From: Gracilibacteraceae bacterium | Lineage (GTDB): Bacteria > Bacillota > Desulfitobacteriia > Desulfitobacteriales > Syntrophobotulaceae | Length of the DNA: 9,284 nucleotides | Reading direction: 5' to 3' | NCBI GenBank assembly: GCA_031274335.1 | Contig: JAISQG010000254.1 | Span: forward strand, 1 to 9,284 | Shown here: piece by piece, positions 5,755-9,284 of the stretch | Layout: every line of letters starts with the position of its first letter | How positions within the stretch are numbered: position 1 is the stretch's first letter | Program-made: the position numbers and the translations under genes | Notes under the pieces: model-generated | Told to the model about the DNA's origin: nothing | Seen by the model: only the letters and a program-made list of their open reading frames with translations | Databases searched by the model: none

Positions 5755-5961
5755 ATGACTAAAACCATCCGCATCGAGGGCATGTCCTGCTCCCATTGCG
5801 CGGCCGCCGTGGAGCGCGCCCTGAACGCCATTGACGGCGTAAAAGCCGAAGTGGATCTCGCGGGCGGCACGGCCGCCGTAACCCTCAGCCGCGAGGTCGC
5901 GGACGATGTTCTGCGTCAAGCGGTGGAGGAAGAAGATTTCACCGTGCTGAGCATAGCCTGA
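5755..5961 (+). CDS. CopZ-like heavy-metal-associated (HMA) domain protein, probable copper chaperone
   Basis: The 68-residue protein is a single HMA domain. It carries the metal-binding loop GMSCSHC (9-15; ligands Cys12 and Cys15), then AAAVERALNAIDGVKAEVDLAGGTAAVTL, the usual helix-strand order of the ferredoxin-like fold. Such proteins bind Cu(I) in the cytoplasm and pass it to a P1B-type ATPase or regulator; Cys-Ser-His-Cys fits copper better than zinc, but the metal is inferred. GGGAGG (5741-5746) is 8 nt upstream of the ATG. It is the only complete plus-strand gene and converges on the hydrolase gene with just 8 nt between stop codons. No copper ATPase or copper regulator is in the window, so it appears to be a stand-alone gene with its own promoter. 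Confidence 0.9.
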   Translation: MTKTIRIEGMSCSHCAAAVERALNAIDGVKAEVDLAGGTAAVTLSREVADDVLRQAVEEEDFTVLSIA

Positions 5962-5969
5962 CATCAGGG

Positions 5970-7367
5970 TCAATCAATAACTGATATCCAATCGTATATA
6001 TCATCTGTCACTTCAGATGAAACAGGCGTAGCCTGCGCGTATTCGCGTGTTACAAGCTCGGAGAAAGGCACTTCGGCGCCTACGTATTCACCCATGAGGT
6101 GATTTAATTCCGGGTACAGTTTGAATGTGGCGCTGGAGTGCGCAGCCAGTCCGGATTTCCATAGGTCAAAATCCTTTTCGGTAACCTGCCTGTCCCGGCC
6201 TCCCTGCAATACCAGAATGGGCTTCTCGTCCTTCAAATGCAGGTCGAGCGCGTTGATTCCCTCAAAGGAACGCAAATACCACGCGCTCATACCGAAAACA
6301 GCGTTAGCGGCGTTCAGCGCCTCGTCATCTGAAAATTCTGCTATTTGTGCGGATTTTGCCAGCTCTGACTCCACGAGATCGCGTATTTGTTTGGCATCAT
6401 CAATGCTGCCGCTTTTTTCGAGTTCCTCCGCATAAAGCAAGTTTTGCTCCGCGACCAGTTCATAGAGCTTGCGCGGCGTCCCCTCCATGACGATGTAACC
6501 ATCGCAATCCGCGCCGCTTGCGTTAATCGCGGCTAATAATCCGCCGCTCATGCTATGCCCCAGCACATAGACCTTCTCAAAACGCCCTTTCAGCAGTTTG
6601 ACGGCGGCAACCGCATCATAGATGGTTTCTTCGTAAATAGTCAATTTTGCCAATGTGTCCGCGTCCGCGGCTAATTTTGTCCCGTAAGCAAACGTGCGTT
6701 TGTCATAGCGCAAAACGGCGACGCCTTTCTCCGCGAGAGCATGGGCAATATCCCGGAACGGCTTATTTGCTCCTATCGTCTCGTCTTTGTCCGACGGTCC
6801 CGAACCGTGAACGAGCACAAGCGCCACTTTCGCGCTATTGTCCGGCAAGGCAAGCAAGCCGTCAAGCGGATAGCCGCTCCCCGCGTCCACAGTCACCTGT
6901 TCCTCGGTTACTCCGTCCGGAGCTTCAACTGCTGCGGCTTCAACCGCGCCCGCTCTGAAAAACAGGCCCGCCACAAGATTTTCGGCGTCAAAAACCGTGC
7001 GCTGGATGTATGTGCCATTTTCAAATATGAGCGTCGACTCGATAATGTCGTAACCGTCCGCTTGAAAACACGTGTAATCGGCCGTTTCGATGAACGAACC
7101 GTGCGGGCTTGCTATGCTGTCCCATATTGTGGCGACATTACCTTTCATGGATGCTTGCATGGTTGTATCCATCATGGCCATCGCGGAGCTTTCATCGCCG
7201 GCGTTCATATAATCCGTGAGCGCATCGGCAAGGCTGTACAATTCGCCTATGCGCGCATCATCCGGCGGGTTGGGCGATGGCTCATCCGTATCCGTGTCGG
7301 GCCCGCCGCATGACGTAAAAGCGAGTAGCAGAATCATGGATAACAAAAACGCTGTAATTTTCTTCAT
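5970..7367 (-). CDS. Alpha/beta-hydrolase lipoprotein with DUF3887-like N-terminal domain
   Basis: The 465-residue protein begins with a lipoprotein signal (MKKITAFLLSMILLLAFTSC; lipobox Cys20) and a Pro/Asp-rich linker, so it should be lipid-anchored on the outer face of the membrane. Residues 41-138 match, from memory, the DUF3887 domain often placed before hydrolases (LADALTDYMNAGD to NLVAGLFF). Residues 155-465 are a serine hydrolase: oxyanion H-G-S-G (187-190), nucleophile Ser272 in GHSMSGG, acid Asp392 in GGRDRQV and His423 in NHLMGEY. All triad positions are present. The class resembles esterase or acyl-peptidase-like enzymes; the substrate is unknown. ATG at 7367 has GGAGGGG about 5 nt upstream. 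It follows the ABC permease on the same strand after 97 nt and may be co-transcribed with it or have its own weak promoter. Confidence 0.9.
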   Translation of the reverse strand: MKKITAFLLSMILLLAFTSCGGPDTDTDEPSPNPPDDARIGELYSLADALTDYMNAGDESSAMAMMDTTMQASMKGNVATIWDSIASPHGSFIETADYTCFQADGYDIIESTLIFENGTYIQRTVFDAENLVAGLFFRAGAVEAAAVEAPDGVTEEQVTVDAGSGYPLDGLLALPDNSAKVALVLVHGSGPSDKDETIGANKPFRDIAHALAEKGVAVLRYDKRTFAYGTKLAADADTLAKLTIYEETIYDAVAAVKLLKGRFEKVYVLGHSMSGGLLAAINASGADCDGYIVMEGTPRKLYELVAEQNLLYAEELEKSGSIDDAKQIRDLVESELAKSAQIAEFSDDEALNAANAVFGMSAWYLRSFEGINALDLHLKDEKPILVLQGGRDRQVTEKDFDLWKSGLAAHSSATFKLYPELNHLMGEYVGAEVPFSELVTREYAQATPVSSEVTDDIYDWISVID

Positions 7368-7464
7368 TTTAGCCCCTCCTTACTCCTGGTCACATCTAAA
7401 ACCCTACCGAGAACCCGGATTCTCTCCAACATTGCGGCCACCGCGGCGCAATCTCTGTGCATGT
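7368..7464 (-). promoter_or_regulatory. Gap between permease and hydrolase with an imperfect palindrome
   Basis: The gap holds a 16-bp near-palindrome at 7409-7424 (arms GAGAA and TTCTC, centre CCGG, one mismatched pair). On the minus strand TTGGAG and TAGGGT, 17 nt apart, overlap it; each matches the consensus at only three positions, so a promoter is weakly supported. There is no T run after the palindrome, so it is not a Rho-independent terminator. It may be an operator or a processing site. Confidence 0.3.
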
Positions 7465-9063
7465 CTACAGCTCGGCAAACCTTTTTACTCCGGACTTCGC
7501 CAGCCATGCGCCGATTAAGGCTGACAAGACGGCAAACACCGCCGCGCAAAGCCACAGAAACGGCATTAACGGAAGGAGGTGGCGGAGCAAAAACACGTAG
7601 GCCAGCCCTATCCCTGCCATCGCACCCATCGCTCCAAACACAGCAATCATCGCGGACAAGCTTTGTTTGACGGCTTGTATCTCATTCGTCCACTCCAGTT
7701 TGGGAAAATGCAGGTTTATCGCCAACCCGCCCGCTGCAATCAGCGCGCCGGCGGTCTGCGGGAGCAAGACCATGCTCAGCACGTCCGCCGCGCTTTCGGC
7801 CAAAACCGTCGCGGCGCAAACCGAAGCGAGCAGGCAGGGCAGGCCGGAGATAAGCAGATGGGTGCCCACCTTCGACAGCAGGATTACCCTCGGCGGCACG
7901 GGAATGCTTTTCGCTATCCATAAATTCTTGCCCTCCAGCGATATGAGCGACGCGCTGATGTTGTTTGCGGTAGTCAGCATCACCAGCAAAACCGCCGTCA
8001 AGGCCGCAGGCGGCAGACCGCCAAACGCGAAGGATAATTCGCGGACATACAATAACACCTCTGCCTGTTTAACAATAACCATTACCGACAGGACAAGCAT
8101 AAAAACCGAACCGATTGACGAATTCAGCACGACAAAGGGTTTGCTCCAATAATGCGCCCATTCTTTTCGCACGAGGGCGGAGAGCGCGTTGCCCGCTTTT
8201 GCCGGGCGCTCTTTATATACGGCTTTTACGCCGCCACGATTGGCGATCAGCATTTTCCGGTAATTGGCCGCAAGCAGCGCGATAATCGCCGCAAACGGCA
8301 AAACCGACCACAGCATAAATTGCAGAGTATTCTCAATATTTCCTTCCGCTACGCTTTTGCCGAAAGCATAAAACGGCGGCATGGCTCGCCGGAACGCTTC
8401 CGCGAGCTCCGTGCCTTTATTTACCAATTCGCCCAAATACTCTTGAATATTGGAAGATAGATAAATATACCCCAATAAAAAGCCCACAGAAAGCGCAAGG
8501 ATTATGATGTTTTTATGCCGCAACCGTGACAGGAGGGCGCCCAGCAGCCAAGCGAGCAGCAAGGCCGCCGCAACCGCCATCAGCGGCAGGAGAACAATGC
8601 CTATAACGAAAAACCATATGCCGGCGGCGGAAGCGTATCCTCCCGCCAGCCACAGCACAAACGCCGGCGCGGCAATGATAAGCGTAAACGCATATTCAAA
8701 CGTGAGAATTACAAGCAGACGGCTGATCAAAATCGCCGACGGCTTTATCGGCATAGACAGGAGCAATTCGTTGTCTTTCGCTCCGAAAAGCTGTGCCGAC
8801 GCTGTGAAAATTGTGCTGAATACGCACAGGCCAACCGCCAGAAGGGCCAAAACGGCGAAATAGAGCCAGCCGATTCCCGCAGAAAAGAACGGCGCGAGCA
8901 TAGAGCGGAACATTGCCGTAAACATACCGGCGAGCACAGTGACCACATAGGCCGCGACTAACACGACAAGCAGTATTTTTCCGGCGCCGATTTTCTTTTT
9001 GCCCGGCCTGACAAAGTTCGCCCCTAAGGCCTTTAAGTTTAGCACATATAAGCGTTTAATCAT
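7465..9063 (-). CDS. Large ABC exporter permease (putative ABC exporter, PF16949-like)
   Basis: The 532-residue protein is strongly hydrophobic, with about twelve membrane segments in two halves separated by a charged region near residues 275-300 (YRKMLIANRGGVKAVYKERPAKAGN). Each half has a conserved cytoplasmic element: DNELLLSMPIKPSAILISR (98-116) in the first and LEGKNLWIAKSIPVPPRVILLSK in the second. These repeated S-[MI]-P-[IV]-x-P-x-x-I-L motifs are typical of long exporter permeases that pair with a BcrA-type ATPase. The ATG at 9063 overlaps the ATPase stop as ATGA, with GAGGGCGG upstream, so the two are translationally coupled. Length and architecture differ from the pair of small permeases at 202-1601, so this is an independent transporter. 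Substrate is unknown; the downstream surface hydrolase may be related in function. Confidence 0.88.
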   Translation of the reverse strand: MIKRLYVLNLKALGANFVRPGKKKIGAGKILLVVLVAAYVVTVLAGMFTAMFRSMLAPFFSAGIGWLYFAVLALLAVGLCVFSTIFTASAQLFGAKDNELLLSMPIKPSAILISRLLVILTFEYAFTLIIAAPAFVLWLAGGYASAAGIWFFVIGIVLLPLMAVAAALLLAWLLGALLSRLRHKNIIILALSVGFLLGYIYLSSNIQEYLGELVNKGTELAEAFRRAMPPFYAFGKSVAEGNIENTLQFMLWSVLPFAAIIALLAANYRKMLIANRGGVKAVYKERPAKAGNALSALVRKEWAHYWSKPFVVLNSSIGSVFMLVLSVMVIVKQAEVLLYVRELSFAFGGLPPAALTAVLLVMLTTANNISASLISLEGKNLWIAKSIPVPPRVILLSKVGTHLLISGLPCLLASVCAATVLAESAADVLSMVLLPQTAGALIAAGGLAINLHFPKLEWTNEIQAVKQSLSAMIAVFGAMGAMAGIGLAYVFLLRHLLPLMPFLWLCAAVFAVLSALIGAWLAKSGVKRFAEL

Positions 9064-9284
9064 TTTCCGCCCTCAAGTTCAAAGAACACCGCTTCAAGAG
9101 AGGAATCGCCGCGCACCTTATCCATATCGCCATGCGCCACGAGTTTGCCGCCCTTGATGATGGCGACCTTATCGCATAATTTTTCCGCAACCTCAAGAAC
9201 GTGAGTGGAAAAGAACACCGCGCTGCCCTTGTCGCATTTTGCGCGCATAATCTCTTTGACGGCGCGGGCGGCTTTCGGGTCAAG
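9060..9284 (-). CDS. ABC transporter ATP-binding protein, C-terminal fragment (runs off the right edge)
   Basis: Only the last 74 codons are in the window. They begin with LDPKAARAVKEIMRAKC, the D-loop and following helix that come directly after Walker B. They continue through the switch histidine in FFSTHVLEVAEKLCDKVAIIKGGKLVAHG and end at TGA (9062-9060). This order is diagnostic for the distal half of an ABC nucleotide-binding domain of the multidrug or antibiotic exporter type. Walker A, the signature and Walker B lie outside the window. The protein should energise the permease encoded immediately downstream, with which it overlaps by 4 bp. The truncation is caused by the window edge, not by a mutation. 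Confidence 0.92.
   Translation of the reverse strand, partial: LDPKAARAVKEIMRAKCDKGSAVFFSTHVLEVAEKLCDKVAIIKGGKLVAHGDMDKVRGDSSLEAVFFELEGGK

Noticed and set aside
6741..7313. Plus-strand 190-codon open frame opposite the hydrolase gene
   Set aside because: The opposite strand has a lipobox and a complete catalytic triad, while this frame has no recognisable domain and no convincing ribosome site.

Overview
The window looks like a fragment of a bacterial chromosome, most likely from an anaerobic Bacillota (Clostridia-type) lineage. This is inferred from strong GGAGG-type ribosome binding sites, tightly overlapping minus-strand operons, a TetR-controlled drug-type ABC exporter, a lipoprotein hydrolase with a DUF3887-like N-terminus, and an MTH1187-family thiamine-binding protein. 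Nothing in the window fixes the genus. Nearly all genes are on the minus strand; the one complete plus-strand gene encodes a small heavy-metal-binding protein.

Layout from left to right. (1) At positions 1-107 there appears to be the promoter, ribosome site and first 15 codons of a minus-strand gene that resembles a Phd/YefM antitoxin and leaves the window at its left edge. (2) At 202-3041 a four-gene minus-strand operon encodes a TetR-family repressor, an ABC ATPase and two small ABC-2 type permeases. All junctions overlap, and a near-consensus promoter with a 9-bp perfect inverted repeat (15-nt spacer) precedes the repressor gene. This reads as a self-regulated exporter module. (3) At 3188-3259 a short orphan plus-strand reading frame with a good ribosome site runs into an array of AACCCCT heptamers. 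(4) At 3245-5488 a minus-strand three-gene operon encodes an MTH1187-type protein, an unrecognised single-pass membrane protein and a GT2 glycosyltransferase. It is driven by an exactly consensus sigma-70 type promoter. (5) At 5571-5640 a G-rich heptamer array lies between that promoter and the divergent promoter of a CopZ-like gene (5755-5961). (6) At 5970-9284 a second minus-strand block holds the end of an ABC ATPase, a 532-residue ABC permease and an alpha/beta-hydrolase lipoprotein.

The middle block (about 3245-5961) is visibly richer in G+C than its flanks: 47 of 60 bases at 4021-4080 and 41 of 60 at 5761-5820, against 23 of 60 at 1501-1560 and 31 of 60 at 6301-6360. Its left edge coincides with a low-complexity heptamer array. 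Either a cassette has been inserted between two exporter loci of different composition, or an assembly has been joined at a repeat; the sequence alone cannot decide. Within the blocks the logic is clear: TetR should sense a compound and release the exporter at 202-2452, and the second exporter is followed by a surface hydrolase. The joint role of the thiamine-binding protein, the unknown membrane protein and the glycosyltransferase is not evident and is the least explained part of the window.
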